From positions 248,001 through 312,000 of the forward strand of contig NZ_JANAVP010000001.1 in the NCBI RefSeq assembly GCF_024213665.1: a stretch of 64,000 nucleotides of DNA. Direction: 5' to 3'. The DNA is from Streptomyces sp. A3M-1-3 (GTDB lineage: Bacteria; Actinomycetota; Actinomycetes; Streptomycetales; Streptomycetaceae). A program made the translations under genes and the position numbers. Shown piece by piece: positions 39,168 to 48,466 of this stretch. How positions within the stretch are numbered: position 1 is the stretch's first letter; the number at the start of each line of letters is the position of its first letter. A model generated the notes under the pieces. It did not search any database. It saw only the letters and a list, made by a program, of their open reading frames with translations, and was not told the DNA's origin.

Positions 39168-40919
39168 CTACTTCGTGGTGCCGATGTTGAGGTAGTCGTA
39201 CTGACCGCTGAAGGCAGCCGTGGACACCAGGTTGGTGGCGTTGGGCGAGCGATACAGCAGGACCTTGAAGTAGGACAGCGGGACGATGACGGCCTGCTCC
39301 ATGACCTTCTTGTCCACCTCGGTGTAGGCCGCGTTGCGGGCCGCCTCGTCGGTGTTCGCGATGGCGTCGTCGAGGAGCTTGTTGATCGCCGGGTCGTTCA
39401 GCTCGGAGAGGTTCGTGTTGCCGGACTGGCCGATGGCCTTGCCGTGCACGATCTGCTGCAGGAAGCCGTAGCCGGTCGGCCAGTCGGAGCCCCACTGCAT
39501 CATGATGAGGCCGATGCCCTCCTTCTTCGTGAACGTCGGGACGCCCGCGTAGTCGGAGAAGTACTTGCTCGACGGGTACTGCTTGATGCTCGCCTCGATG
39601 CCGACCTTCTTGAGGGCCTCGACGATCGCGGTGGCCGAGTCGACCTCACTCTGACGGTCGCTGCGCGCGGAGATGACGGTCTTGAAGCCCTTCTCCTGGC
39701 CACAGGCCTTCAGGTGTTCCTTGGCCTTGGCCGCGTCACCCTTGCCACCGGGGGTGGCGTACATGTCGGCCTTCACGTAGCCCTTGATGTCCGTCGGCAT
39801 CACCGTGCTGGCGATGTCACCACGGATCGAGCCACCCATCGCCGTCTGCACCGAGACCTTGTCGATGGCGTACTGCACGGCCTTGCGGCACTCGACGTTG
39901 TTGAACGGCGCGACCTGCGTGTTGATCGCCGTGTAGACGAGACGGCCACCAGCGGTGTTGTCGGTGCTCGCCTTCTTCTTGGGGTCGCTCAGCAGCTGGG
40001 CCTGGGTCTGGGTGTCGACACCACGGCCGGCCAGGTCGACATGCGTGGCACCCGAGAGCAGGTCCTTGTCGATGGTCGCCTGGTTGACCTTCAGGTTCAG
40101 GACGATCTTGTCCGGGTACTGCTTGCGCAGCGGGTCGGACTTGGCGTCCCAGTTCGGGTTCCTGACCAGGGTGACCTGCTTGCCCTCCTGGTAGGACTCG
40201 AACTTGTACGAACCCGAAGACACGATGGACTTCGTGTAGTCCACGCCCTTGTCCTTGGCCTTCGGCACCGGGGCGGTCTGCGGGGCGCTGACCAGGTAGT
40301 CGAAGTCCGCGAACGGCTTGTTGAGCTTGAAGACGATGGTGGTGTCGTCCGGGGTCTCGATGGACGAAAGACCCTTGTCGCTCTTGTCCTTGTACGGGCC
40401 CTTGTACTTGTCCGGGTCGTCCAGCATCTGCTGGAAGTAGTTCGGGCCGAGCGACAGTACGTCGCGCGCGAAGTTGGATCGCTCGACGGCGTACTTGACG
40501 TCCTTCGAGGTCACCACGGTGCCGTCGTCGTACTTGACCCCCGCGCGGATCTTGTACGTCCAGGTCTTGCCGCCGTCGGTCGGCGTGCCCTTGCCTGCGG
40601 CCAGGTCGGGGACGAGCTCATTGCCCGCCTCGCCGGGAGCGGGCTTGAACGTCATCAGCGGTCGGGCGTACAGCCGGCTGAAGTTGTAGATGAAGGCGTA
40701 GTACGTGTTGCCGGGGTCGAAGGACTCCGGGGCGTCGGCCATGGCATAGGTGACCGTTCCGCCCTTCTTGTCGGAGGCGTTGACCATCTCCTTGGTGGCG
40801 GCATTGGCGCCGGCGCCCTTGGCGTCGCCGCCGTCCTTGTCCTCGGCCTTACTGCAGCCGGCGAGCAGGAAGCTCGCACTGCTGATGACCGCGATCGCGG
40901 CCACTGCTGACCTTCGCAT
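39168..40919 (-). CDS. Peptide ABC transporter substrate-binding lipoprotein
   Basis: A 583-residue lipoprotein. The signal (VAAIAVISSASFLLAGC) puts the lipidated Cys at residue 22. The type-II solute-binding domain shows TVTYAMADAPESFDPGN, WTYKIRAGVKYDDGTVVTSK and GLIMMQWGSDWPTGYGFLQQ, as in DppA/OppA. It captures peptides or related ligands outside the cell. Its place between two permease genes is unusual compared with the E. coli order. Confidence 0.92.
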   Translation of the reverse strand: MRRSAVAAIAVISSASFLLAGCSKAEDKDGGDAKGAGANAATKEMVNASDKKGGTVTYAMADAPESFDPGNTYYAFIYNFSRLYARPLMTFKPAPGEAGNELVPDLAAGKGTPTDGGKTWTYKIRAGVKYDDGTVVTSKDVKYAVERSNFARDVLSLGPNYFQQMLDDPDKYKGPYKDKSDKGLSSIETPDDTTIVFKLNKPFADFDYLVSAPQTAPVPKAKDKGVDYTKSIVSSGSYKFESYQEGKQVTLVRNPNWDAKSDPLRKQYPDKIVLNLKVNQATIDKDLLSGATHVDLAGRGVDTQTQAQLLSDPKKKASTDNTAGGRLVYTAINTQVAPFNNVECRKAVQYAIDKVSVQTAMGGSIRGDIASTVMPTDIKGYVKADMYATPGGKGDAAKAKEHLKACGQEKGFKTVISARSDRQSEVDSATAIVEALKKVGIEASIKQYPSSKYFSDYAGVPTFTKKEGIGLIMMQWGSDWPTGYGFLQQIVHGKAIGQSGNTNLSELNDPAINKLLDDAIANTDEAARNAAYTEVDKKVMEQAVIVPLSYFKVLLYRSPNATNLVSTAAFSGQYDYLNIGTTK

Positions 40920-40975
40920 GATGGTCGGTTCCCCTTCGTTGTCGGAAACTTGTTTGGGACTCAGCCCGGCAGACG

Positions 40976-41974
40976 TCAGCGACTGCGTGGGTCGAGCGCA
41001 TCCCGGAGGCCGTCACCGAGCAGGTTGAACGCCAGTACGGTGACGAAGATGGCAAGGCCGGGCACGACCATGTACTGCGGGTCGACCTCGAAGAAGTCCT
41101 TAGCCTGATCGAGCATTCCGCCCCAAGAAGCCTGGGGCGGCTGGATCCCGACGCCGAGGAAGCTGAGCGATGCCTCGAAGATGATGTTGGTCGGGATGAG
41201 CAGCGTCGAGTAGACGATGATCGGCGCGACAAGGTTCGGCAACAGTTCCTTGAAGAGGATGTACGGGCCACGGGCCCCCATCCCGCGCGCCGCGTCCACG
41301 AACTCCCGCTCACGCAGCGCCAGTGCCTGACCGCGGACTATCCGGCCCATGTACGGCCAGTTGAAGAATCCGATGACGAAGATCAGGACGAGGATGTGCA
41401 GCGGGAGACCTTCGAGGCCGAAGGCCCCGCCCTGCAGCGTGGCGGAGATGGCGATCGCGAAGAGGAGCAGGGGGAAAGCGAGGAACGTGTCCATCAGGCG
41501 GCTGATGATCGTGTCGACCCGCCCCCCGTAGTACCCGGCGACCACGCCGAGGATGGTGCCGATCGCGTTGGAGAGCAGAGTCGCGCCGAAGGCCACCACG
41601 AGCGACACCCAGGAGCCCTCGAGGATGCGGGCGAGGATGTCGCGCCCGAACTTCGGCTCCACACCCAGCGGGTGATCCCAGCTCATCCCGCCGAAATCAC
41701 CCTTGGGCAGGGTCGTGTTGGGGTCGATGAGGTCCTGGTGGAACTGGTTCGGGTCAAGCCCGAGCATCGACTGGAGCGGTCTCGACAGCGCGGCGGTCAG
41801 GATGAGCAGCACCACGACAATGCCGCCGACGACGGCCACCTTGTCGCGCTTGAAGCGCGTCCAGGCGATCTGCCCGAGCGAACGGCCCTCGATCTGCTGG
41901 GACTTGACGCCCGCCAACACAGCCTCGGGCGGAACGTCGGTCTGCGATCCAGTGGTCTCAATGGGTGCGGTCAT
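40976..41974 (-). CDS. Oligopeptide/dipeptide ABC transporter permease (DppC-like)
   Basis: A 332-residue permease beginning with a cytoplasmic tail (SLGQIAWTRFKRDKVAVVGG) typical of DppC/OppC. The EAA loop is FVDAARGMGARGPYILFKEL, and FLGVGIQPPQASWGGML is a family hallmark. The ATG at 41974 lies close behind GAGGGACG. It is the first gene of the operon, which runs DppC, binding protein, DppB, two ATPases. Confidence 0.92.
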   Translation of the reverse strand: MTAPIETTGSQTDVPPEAVLAGVKSQQIEGRSLGQIAWTRFKRDKVAVVGGIVVVLLILTAALSRPLQSMLGLDPNQFHQDLIDPNTTLPKGDFGGMSWDHPLGVEPKFGRDILARILEGSWVSLVVAFGATLLSNAIGTILGVVAGYYGGRVDTIISRLMDTFLAFPLLLFAIAISATLQGGAFGLEGLPLHILVLIFVIGFFNWPYMGRIVRGQALALREREFVDAARGMGARGPYILFKELLPNLVAPIIVYSTLLIPTNIIFEASLSFLGVGIQPPQASWGGMLDQAKDFFEVDPQYMVVPGLAIFVTVLAFNLLGDGLRDALDPRSR

Positions 41975-42269
41975 CGTCCCTCGTGCTTGCCCGTGCCGGC
42001 GGTTGCCGACGGTGCTTGGCGGCCCGCCCGGGTCGACGGTGCGGTCGGTTTGCTGCCGTGTTTCCGGGTGGTTCAGGTGGTGCTGACGCGCGACGTGTTG
42101 GGCTTGACCTCGACTGCACACACGTCCGACGCCTCGTGCTTGCCGGGAGTCTTCAACGCCGCCGCGATCACCCGCCAGACCTGTTGGGGAATGGATGCGC
42201 AACCGTGATGTGGCCAGGAGTCTTCCGTTATCCGGACGCGATGGTCGGCTCAGCGGAGCAAGACCGCCC

Positions 42270-42298
42270 GTAACGCCCGGATCGGACAAGAAAGTCAA
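42270..42298 (-). promoter_or_regulatory. Candidate promoter of the peptide transporter operon
   Basis: On the minus strand TTGACT (42298-42293) and CGTTAC (42275-42270) stand 17 bases apart. The -35 is near consensus and the -10 is weak. It lies about 300 bases before the first gene; the rest of the 378-base gap (41975-42352) shows no gene. Confidence 0.35.
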
Positions 42299-42352
42299 CG
42301 CGTGCTGGTTACACGGGAATTGCCCGGGGCCGGGCGGAATGCCCCTCGGTGA

Positions 42353-43138
42353 TCAGTACGTGCCCTGGTAGCCCGAGGCCGCCGGGGGCGCCGCGGCGGG
42401 CTGGTGTGCCTCGCGGTCGTAGAACGGGCGGGAGTTCACCCGGAGCCACATCGCGACCGGGTCGTACTCGTCGGACATCGCGACCGTGGAGACCGGCAGC
42501 CCGTCCGGGACGGCGCCGATGGACTGCTGCATCATCACGCGGACCGCGTCCACCGAGGGCGCGGTCGTGTCGTAGAGATCGAGGCCGATGGCCAGATACG
42601 GACTGCCGAGCGCGGGCTGCACCCAGGCGCGGCGCAACGAGCGGACCGGGCCGGTGCGGTGGGCGTTCTGCGTGAGCTGGGCGTAGAACTGCGGGATCTC
42701 GATGGCGGGTTCGGAGAGCCGCAGCGGTCCGGCGGGCATGCGGTCCAGCCCGGTGGCGATCCGGCGGAGGTCCGCCCACGGGATGCCGACGCCGCCGCCG
42801 GGGGCGTGCGGGTTGAGCCAGATCCCCCAGCGGTCGGGGTAGAGGGCGCGGGCGATGTCCAGGCCGGAGACGACCTCGCAGGCGCGGTTCCAGCCGCTGG
42901 CGGCGAGTTCCTGGGCGGAGGTGACGCAGGGCGCGTAACCGAGTCCGTCGACCTCCATGTTCCCGTACTGCGCGTCGGGTGAGCCGGCCTGGCCGTGCCA
43001 GAGCAGCATCCAGACCTGGCCGGTCGCGGGGTCGGCGAGGGCGCGCAACAGCGCCTCGTAGGCGTCGTAACGCCCAGGCGTCACCTGGCGCAGCATGTGC
43101 TCGACCTGCCCGGCCGCTGCCGTGCCTGACGCACTCAC
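42353..43138 (-). CDS. SseB-family protein
   Basis: A 261-residue protein with the SseB C-terminal pattern (ALGSPYLAIGLDLYDTTAPS, then VSTVAMSDEYDPVAMWL) preceded by an alpha/beta domain (AYEALLRALADPATGQVWML). SseB was named for enhanced serine sensitivity in E. coli; the biochemical role is unclear. The GTG at 43138 was chosen; the longer frame upstream is basic and low-complexity. It is paired with a related gene just upstream on the same strand. Confidence 0.75.
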   Translation of the reverse strand: MSASGTAAAGQVEHMLRQVTPGRYDAYEALLRALADPATGQVWMLLWHGQAGSPDAQYGNMEVDGLGYAPCVTSAQELAASGWNRACEVVSGLDIARALYPDRWGIWLNPHAPGGGVGIPWADLRRIATGLDRMPAGPLRLSEPAIEIPQFYAQLTQNAHRTGPVRSLRRAWVQPALGSPYLAIGLDLYDTTAPSVDAVRVMMQQSIGAVPDGLPVSTVAMSDEYDPVAMWLRVNSRPFYDREAHQPAAAPPAASGYQGTY

Positions 43139-43306
43139 CTGGGACCCGCCCCTCTTCCGTCCACCGTGCCGGCCCGCGGTCACGGGGCCGACGGCCGCTT
43201 GTCGGTGCAACACTCGTGCGGCCAGGTCATCAAACCAGCTTAAGCGGGAGTCCTGACACCGACTTGACGCAGGACTTCTCACACGAGCCGCCGCGCGAGC
43301 GCGGAG

Positions 43307-44104
43307 TCACTGACTCCGCTCGCGCCGGTAGAACGGCTGCACCCGTTCCAGCATCCACTCGCCGACCGGGTCCTGGGCCACATCGAGCAGGACCAGGTTG
43401 ACCGGCCACGAGACCTGGGCCCGGCCAAGCGCCCGGCCCAGGGCGTCCATCGGGGCGTTGCGCTCGGCCGGCTCCCAGGCCAGCAGCTCGATACCGACGA
43501 ACAGCGCCGGGGCGTCGCCCTCGATGCTGGCCAGGCAGCGCCGGGCGGAGCGGACCACGCCGGACGCCTCGAACTCAGCGGCCGCCACCGCCAGGAAGTC
43601 GACCGGGTCGTCCTGCCAGTCCGGCTCGAAGAGCCGCACCCGGCCGCCGCTCGCCGGCCCTCCCCCAGAGCCTCCGGCCTGGGAGGGACCCCCAAGTGGG
43701 GTACGCCCCACCCGGCACAGCTCGGCGACGGCCTCGGGCGGCAGCGGCATGCCCACCGTGCCGTCCGGGTTCACGGCGATACCCAGCTGCGGTGGCAGGC
43801 CGCGGGCGAACTCGCGGGCGGGCGCGACGGCGAACGGCATGTGCGAACCCGCGCCCTGCAGGAACTGCTGCTCGGAACTGAAGACGGGCACATAAGCGGC
43901 GCCCTGGATCTCCAGGGTGGGCAGGTCGAGATTCGGGCTGTGGGGGCCTCCCCCGTTGGGCAGCGGTACCCAGACCTGGCTGCGCCCCAGCACCTCGATC
44001 AGCCGGCCTCCCGCGGACGGGTTGCCGACCGAGGCGGCGAGCACCTCCTCGAGCTCGTTGCCCGGCCAGCCGCCGTACGGAGCGCCCTGCACCGGAATGT
44101 CCAT
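43307..44104 (-). CDS. SseB-family protein with low-complexity insertion
   Basis: A 265-residue paralogue of the neighbouring gene. It has NELEEVLAASVGNPSAGGRL and VFSSEQQFLQGAGSHMPFAV in the N-terminal SseB domain and ALFVGIELLAWEPAERN, then NLVLLDVAQDPVGEWML at the end. Between the domains, a Gly/Ser-rich insert (PLGGPSQAGGSGGGPASGG) is encoded by a palindromic GC repeat at about 43655-43710. The ATG at 44104 (MDIPVQGAPYGG) fits better than the ATG at 44128. Confidence 0.75.
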   Translation of the reverse strand: MDIPVQGAPYGGWPGNELEEVLAASVGNPSAGGRLIEVLGRSQVWVPLPNGGGPHSPNLDLPTLEIQGAAYVPVFSSEQQFLQGAGSHMPFAVAPAREFARGLPPQLGIAVNPDGTVGMPLPPEAVAELCRVGRTPLGGPSQAGGSGGGPASGGRVRLFEPDWQDDPVDFLAVAAAEFEASGVVRSARRCLASIEGDAPALFVGIELLAWEPAERNAPMDALGRALGRAQVSWPVNLVLLDVAQDPVGEWMLERVQPFYRRERSQ

Positions 44105-44172
44105 GTTCACCGGGTCCCTTCCCACCACGCTGCCCGCGCTGCCGCGCTGCCTGCGGGAACGACCCTAAACCG

Positions 44173-44865
44173 TCACTCACCGCGGTCGTCGGCGGGCATG
44201 AAGCCGATTCGCCGCAGCGCCCCCGCCGCGCTCCGGTCCAGCAGCACCGCCGAGGCGCAGCCGCCCGGCAGCCGGCCGTTCTCCGCGTCGTCCACGAGCC
44301 GGCCGACGGCCCGCCGGTGCCGGGCGAAGGCGTATCCGGAGACCCCACGGCCCCGCTCGGCCTGGCCCTCCAGGGCGACCTCGGGCGTGACGTCCAGCAG
44401 CAGGAGGTGCAGCGCGCGCCCACGGCGGCGGGCCTCGCGGGCCAGCAGCTTCCGCACCCACGCCTGCGTGCCGCAGTCATGCACGACGACGCTCTCACCC
44501 GAGCGGAGCGCCTGCCACAGCCCGGCGTAGTGCGCGACGCGCACGAGGGGGCGGTAGACGGCGTACGGCAGGAGGCCGGGCATCCGGGCTTCCCAGCGCT
44601 CACGGACGTCCTGGGAGTCGATGCTGCGCGTCGCCGCGGTGCGCTTGATCAGCGTGCTCTTTCCGCTGCCCGGCAGGCCGGAGACGACCACCACGTCGCC
44701 TCCCGCGAAATCGAGGCCAAGTGGGCTGCGGCCGCCCCGGTCCCGCAGGTCGCGGACCACGGGCTCGGGCCGGCCGAGCGCGTCCCGCACCGGCACGCCG
44801 GGCTGCGCGGGCATCGCGCCGGGCGCGACCCCCGCGGTCGTCGCATACGCCCCAGGCCTCGTCAA
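44173..44865 (-). CDS. P-loop ATPase / small-molecule kinase-like protein
   Basis: A 230-residue protein with a Walker A (VVVSGLPGSGKSTLIKR) after a Pro-rich leader, an Asp-containing substrate region (SIDSQDVRERWEARMP) and LHLLLLDVTPEVALEGQAER. The layout is that of P-loop nucleoside or sugar kinases, but the substrate is unknown. It is the first of three same-strand genes with the two SseB-like proteins. Confidence 0.75.
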   Translation of the reverse strand: MTRPGAYATTAGVAPGAMPAQPGVPVRDALGRPEPVVRDLRDRGGRSPLGLDFAGGDVVVVSGLPGSGKSTLIKRTAATRSIDSQDVRERWEARMPGLLPYAVYRPLVRVAHYAGLWQALRSGESVVVHDCGTQAWVRKLLAREARRRGRALHLLLLDVTPEVALEGQAERGRGVSGYAFARHRRAVGRLVDDAENGRLPGGCASAVLLDRSAAGALRRIGFMPADDRGE

Positions 44866-45035
44866 CGTGATCGTCCTCCCCCTGTCGGGTCACCGGTACC
44901 CCTGTCCACCGAGTGTAAAGAAACGGTAATGAGGCACAAGCATCTTGCTGTTCGCGCCCGGTTCGGGGCCGGGCCCCCGCTCTGCTCCAATGCGTGCAAT
45001 GATGTCCGCGCCAACTGCATAACGGCCGCTTGAAT

Positions 45036-45252
45036 CCGCGCGGGAGAGTCCTGGCCACTGTGTGTGCCGGGCGCCGAAGGAGCAAGTCCCTCCCTTGAAT
45101 CTCTCAGGCCCCGTACCGCGCGGGCGAGGCACATCTGAAAAGCGGGCCGCTGCCAGTGGCTCCACCCAAGGTGCAAGTCACGACTGCGTATAGCTTGCTG
45201 TACGTACGGTCGTGGTGAACCTCTCAGGTTCCGATGACAGATGGGGAGGAAA
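45036..45252 (+). ncRNA. Tandem glycine riboswitch upstream of gcvT
   Basis: Two glycine aptamers follow each other. The first has GCGGGAGAGTCC, then GCGCCGAAGGAGCAAG and CTCTCAGG. The second has TGAAAAGCGGG, CACCCAAGGTGCAAGTC, then GGTGAACCTCTCAGG and GACAGATGGGGAGGA. The order and conserved loops are those of the cooperative two-aptamer gcvT riboswitch. It ends about 30 bases before the gcvT start and should switch the operon on when glycine is high. Confidence 0.93.
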
Positions 45253-45284
45253 GTCCTCGTCGGCCATGCCCTGGAGCCACCCCT

Positions 45285-46409
45285 ATGACGAATACCCCCC
45301 GCCTGACCGCCCTCGATGCCGTGCATCGCGCACTGGGCGCGACCATGACCGACTTCGCGGGCTGGGACATGCCGCTGCGGTACGGCAGTGAACGCGACGA
45401 GCACAACGCGGTCCGCACCAAGGCCGGTCTCTTCGACCTCTCCCATATGGGCGAGATCACCGTTACCGGTCCCGAGGCCGCGGACTGCCTCGACTTCTCC
45501 CTGGTCGGCAACATCGGCGGTGTCGCCGTGGGCCGCGCCCGCTACACCATGATCTGCGACGAGGAGGGTGGCATCCTCGACGACCTGATCGTCTACCGCC
45601 TCGGCGAGACCGAGTACATGGTCGTCGCCAACGCCTCCAACGCCCAGACGGTCTACAACGAGCTGAGCAACCGGGCCGAGGACTTCGACGCCGAGGTCCG
45701 CGACGACCGTGACGCGTACGCGCTGATCGCCGTCCAGGGCCCCGAGTCCCCCGGCATCCTGAAGTCGCTGACCGACGCCGACCTGGACGGGCTCAAGTAC
45801 TACGCCGGCCTGCCCGGCACGGTCGCCGGTGTCCCGGCGCTGATCGCCCGTACCGGCTACACCGGCGAGGACGGCTTCGAGCTGTTCGTCGCACCGCAGT
45901 ACGCCGAGAAGCTGTGGCAGGCCCTGACCGAGGCGGGCGCCCCCGTCGGCCTGGTCCCGGCCGGACTGTCCTGCCGCGACACGCTCCGCCTGGAAGCGGG
46001 CATGCCGCTGTACGGGCACGAGCTGACCACCGCGCTGACGCCGTTCGACGCGGGCCTGGGCCGGGTCGTCAAGTTCGAGAAGACCTCCAACGGCGGCAAC
46101 TTCGTGGGCCGTGCCGCCCTGGAGTCCGCCGCCGAGCGCGCCGCGACCAACCCGCCGCGCAAGCTGGTCGGCCTGATCGCCGAGGGCCGCCGGGTCCCCC
46201 GCGCCGGCTTCCCCGTCGTCGCGGAGGGCAAGGTCGTCGGCGAGGTCACCTCGGGCGCCCCCTCCCCGACCCTGGGCAAGCCGATCGCCATCGCGTACGT
46301 GGACGCCGCACACGCCGAGCCCGGCACCTCCGGGGTGGGCGTCGACATTCGCGGTACCCATGAGCCGTACGAGGTCGTGGCGCTCCCCTTCTACAAGCGC
46401 CAGAAGTGA
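45285..46409 (+). CDS. gcvT: Glycine cleavage system T protein (aminomethyltransferase)
   Basis: A 374-residue protein that moves the methylene group from the lipoyl arm of GcvH to tetrahydrofolate and frees ammonia. Family features are [23 protein letters not shown], the catalytic Asp ([15 protein letters not shown]), [18 protein letters not shown] and the folate-binding end. The ATG lies nine bases after GGAG. It is controlled by the glycine riboswitch and followed by gcvH and glyA; the P-protein gene is not here. Confidence 0.97.
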   Translation: MTNTPRLTALDAVHRALGATMTDFAGWDMPLRYGSERDEHNAVRTKAGLFDLSHMGEITVTGPEAADCLDFSLVGNIGGVAVGRARYTMICDEEGGILDDLIVYRLGETEYMVVANASNAQTVYNELSNRAEDFDAEVRDDRDAYALIAVQGPESPGILKSLTDADLDGLKYYAGLPGTVAGVPALIARTGYTGEDGFELFVAPQYAEKLWQALTEAGAPVGLVPAGLSCRDTLRLEAGMPLYGHELTTALTPFDAGLGRVVKFEKTSNGGNFVGRAALESAAERAATNPPRKLVGLIAEGRRVPRAGFPVVAEGKVVGEVTSGAPSPTLGKPIAIAYVDAAHAEPGTSGVGVDIRGTHEPYEVVALPFYKRQK

Positions 46410-46486
46410 CCTCGCGCACATCCGCGCGTCTCACCCTTCAAGACGACAGTCCACCAGCACTCCCCCGCATCCAGGAGAATCAGGCC

Positions 46487-46864
46487 ATGAGCAACCCCCA
46501 GCAGCTGCGTTACAGCAAGGAGCACGAGTGGCTGTCGGCCGCCGAGGACGGCGTGTCGACGGTCGGCATCACGGAGTTCGCCGCGAACGCGCTCGGCGAC
46601 GTGGTCTTCGCCCAGCTCCCTGAGGTGGGCGACACCGTTGCCGCCGGCGAGACCTGCGGCGAGCTGGAGTCGACCAAGTCCGTCAGCGACCTGTACTCCC
46701 CCGTCTCCGGTGAGGTCACCGAGATCAACCAGGACGTCGTCGACGACCCGTCGCTCGTGAACAGCGCCCCCTACGAAGGCGGATGGCTGTTCAAGGTGCG
46801 TGTCTCGGCCGCGCCGGACGATCTGCTCTCCGCCGACGAGTACGCCGCCCTCTCCGGCAACTGA
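46487..46864 (+). CDS. gcvH: Glycine cleavage system H protein
   Basis: The 125-residue lipoyl carrier of the glycine cleavage complex. The lipoylated lysine is K64 in [14 protein letters not shown]. The N-terminus (RYSKEHEWL) and the [15 protein letters not shown] strand are typical. It follows gcvT after 77 bases with AGGAGA upstream. Confidence 0.97.
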   Translation: MSNPQQLRYSKEHEWLSAAEDGVSTVGITEFAANALGDVVFAQLPEVGDTVAAGETCGELESTKSVSDLYSPVSGEVTEINQDVVDDPSLVNSAPYEGGWLFKVRVSAAPDDLLSADEYAALSGN

Positions 46865-46881
46865 GACCCCCAGGGACCGTG

Positions 46882-48150
46882 ATGTCTTCGAAGTCGCTTC
46901 TGAACACCTCCCTCCATGAGCTGGACCCGGACGTCGCCGCCGCTGTCGACGCCGAGCTCCACCGCCAGCAGTCCACCCTCGAGATGATCGCCTCGGAGAA
47001 CTTCGCTCCGGTCGCGGTCATGGAGGCCCAGGGCTCAGTTCTCACCAACAAGTACGCCGAGGGCTACCCGGGCCGCCGCTACTACGGCGGCTGCGAGCAC
47101 GTCGACGTGGTCGAGCAGATCGCGATCGACCGCATCAAGGCGCTGTTCGGTGCCGAGCACGCCAACGTGCAGCCCCACTCGGGCGCCCAGGCCAACGCGG
47201 CGGCGATGTTCGCGCTGCTGAAGCCCGGCGACACGATCATGGGTCTGAACCTCGCCCACGGCGGGCACCTGACCCACGGCATGAAGATCAACTTCTCTGG
47301 CAAGCTCTACAACGTGGTCCCGTACCACGTCGACGAGGAGACCGGCCAGGTCGACATGGCCGAGGTCGAGCGCCTGGCCAAGGAGTCCCGGCCGCAGCTG
47401 ATCGTCGCCGGCTGGTCCGCGTACCCGCGCCAGCTCGACTTCGCGGCGTTCCGCCGGATCGCCGACGAGGTCGGCGCGTACCTGATGGTGGACATGGCCC
47501 ACTTCGCCGGCCTGGTGGCCGCGGGCCTGCACCCCAACCCGGTGCCGCACGCCCACGTCGTCACCACCACCACGCACAAGACCCTCGGCGGTCCGCGCGG
47601 CGGTGTGATCCTCTCCACGCAGGAGCTGGCGAAGAAGATCAACTCTGCGGTCTTCCCCGGCCAGCAGGGCGGACCCCTGGAGCACGTCATCGCGGCGAAG
47701 GCGGTCTCCTTCAAGGTCGCCGCGTCCGAGGAGTTCAAGGAGCGCCAGCAGCGCACCCTGGACGGCGCCCGCATCCTCGCCGAGCGCCTGGTGCAGCCCG
47801 ACGTCACCGAGCACGGCGTCTCCGTCCTCACCGGCGGTACGGACGTCCACCTGGTCCTCGTGGACCTGCGCAACTCCGAGCTCGACGGCCAGCAGGCCGA
47901 GGACCGGCTCCACGAGCTGGGCATCACGGTCAACCGCAACGCCATCCCGAACGACCCCCGGCCGCCCATGGTCACCTCGGGTCTGCGGATCGGTACGCCG
48001 GCGCTGGCCACCCGCGGTTTCGGCACCGAGGACTTCACCGAGGTCGCCGACATCATCGCCGAGGCGCTGAAGCCGTCGTACGACAGTGAGTCGCTGAAGG
48101 CCAGGGTCTCCGCGCTCGCCGCGAAGCACCCGCTGTACCCGTCGCTGTGA
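46882..48150 (+). CDS. glyA: Serine hydroxymethyltransferase
   Basis: A 422-residue PLP enzyme that interconverts glycine and serine with methylene-tetrahydrofolate. The PLP lysine is K233 in [39 protein letters not shown] and the folate-site region are intact. It begins 17 bases after gcvH. With gcvTH it makes serine from two glycines, and sdaA downstream can turn that serine into pyruvate. Confidence 0.97.
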   Translation: MSSKSLLNTSLHELDPDVAAAVDAELHRQQSTLEMIASENFAPVAVMEAQGSVLTNKYAEGYPGRRYYGGCEHVDVVEQIAIDRIKALFGAEHANVQPHSGAQANAAAMFALLKPGDTIMGLNLAHGGHLTHGMKINFSGKLYNVVPYHVDEETGQVDMAEVERLAKESRPQLIVAGWSAYPRQLDFAAFRRIADEVGAYLMVDMAHFAGLVAAGLHPNPVPHAHVVTTTTHKTLGGPRGGVILSTQELAKKINSAVFPGQQGGPLEHVIAAKAVSFKVAASEEFKERQQRTLDGARILAERLVQPDVTEHGVSVLTGGTDVHLVLVDLRNSELDGQQAEDRLHELGITVNRNAIPNDPRPPMVTSGLRIGTPALATRGFGTEDFTEVADIIAEALKPSYDSESLKARVSALAAKHPLYPSL

Positions 48151-48236
48151 ACCGGTGACATTGCTCGACCCCCGTCGCCATGGGCCCTGCACGAGCCCGT
48201 TCTGATCTGACGGATTCACCGTAGGGCGGCAGCGCG

Positions 48237-48271
48237 ATGGCCCGGCCTGAGTTGTCCACAGGCCGGGCCAT
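48237..48271 (+). terminator. Terminator of the gcv-glyA operon
   Basis: A perfect 13-pair stem (ATGGCCCGGCCTG with CAGGCCGGGCCAT), a nine-base loop, then TCGT. It lies 87 bases after the glyA stop. Confidence 0.85.
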
Positions 48272-48287
48272 TCGTATGACTGGACGG

Positions 48288-48360
48288 ACAGGACCGGACC
48301 CGACGGCCCTGACCGGACCCGACGGCCCTGACCGGTCCCCGCCCGGACCGGTCCCAGCCC
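48288..48360. repeat. Short direct repeats before sdaA
   Basis: GGACCCGACGGCCCTGACC is present twice in tandem (about 48296-48332), followed by degenerate copies built on GGACCGGTCC. The repeats lie between the glyA terminator and the sdaA promoter region. No other feature was seen in the 316-base gap apart from the terminator. Confidence 0.6.
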
Positions 48361-48466
48361 GACATCTGGCCGAAGCGTTCCTGTCACCCGTTCGCGTTAG
48401 GCTCGTCTTCTACAAACACTCCTTACCCGTACCTCCCACCACGAGCAGACAAGGGAGTCCGCCACC

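Noticed and set aside
38241..40910. Plus-strand frame of 889 codons over the peptide-binding protein and permease genes
   Set aside because: Low-complexity Arg/Val/Gly product opposite well-supported transporter genes.
44940..45030. Promoter of the gcv operon
   Set aside because: A CATAAC-like -10 is present near 45018, but no acceptable -35 could be placed, so it was not listed.
48151..48466. tRNA or other structured RNA between glyA and sdaA
   Set aside because: Only a terminator hairpin and GC-rich direct repeats are visible; no cloverleaf could be drawn.
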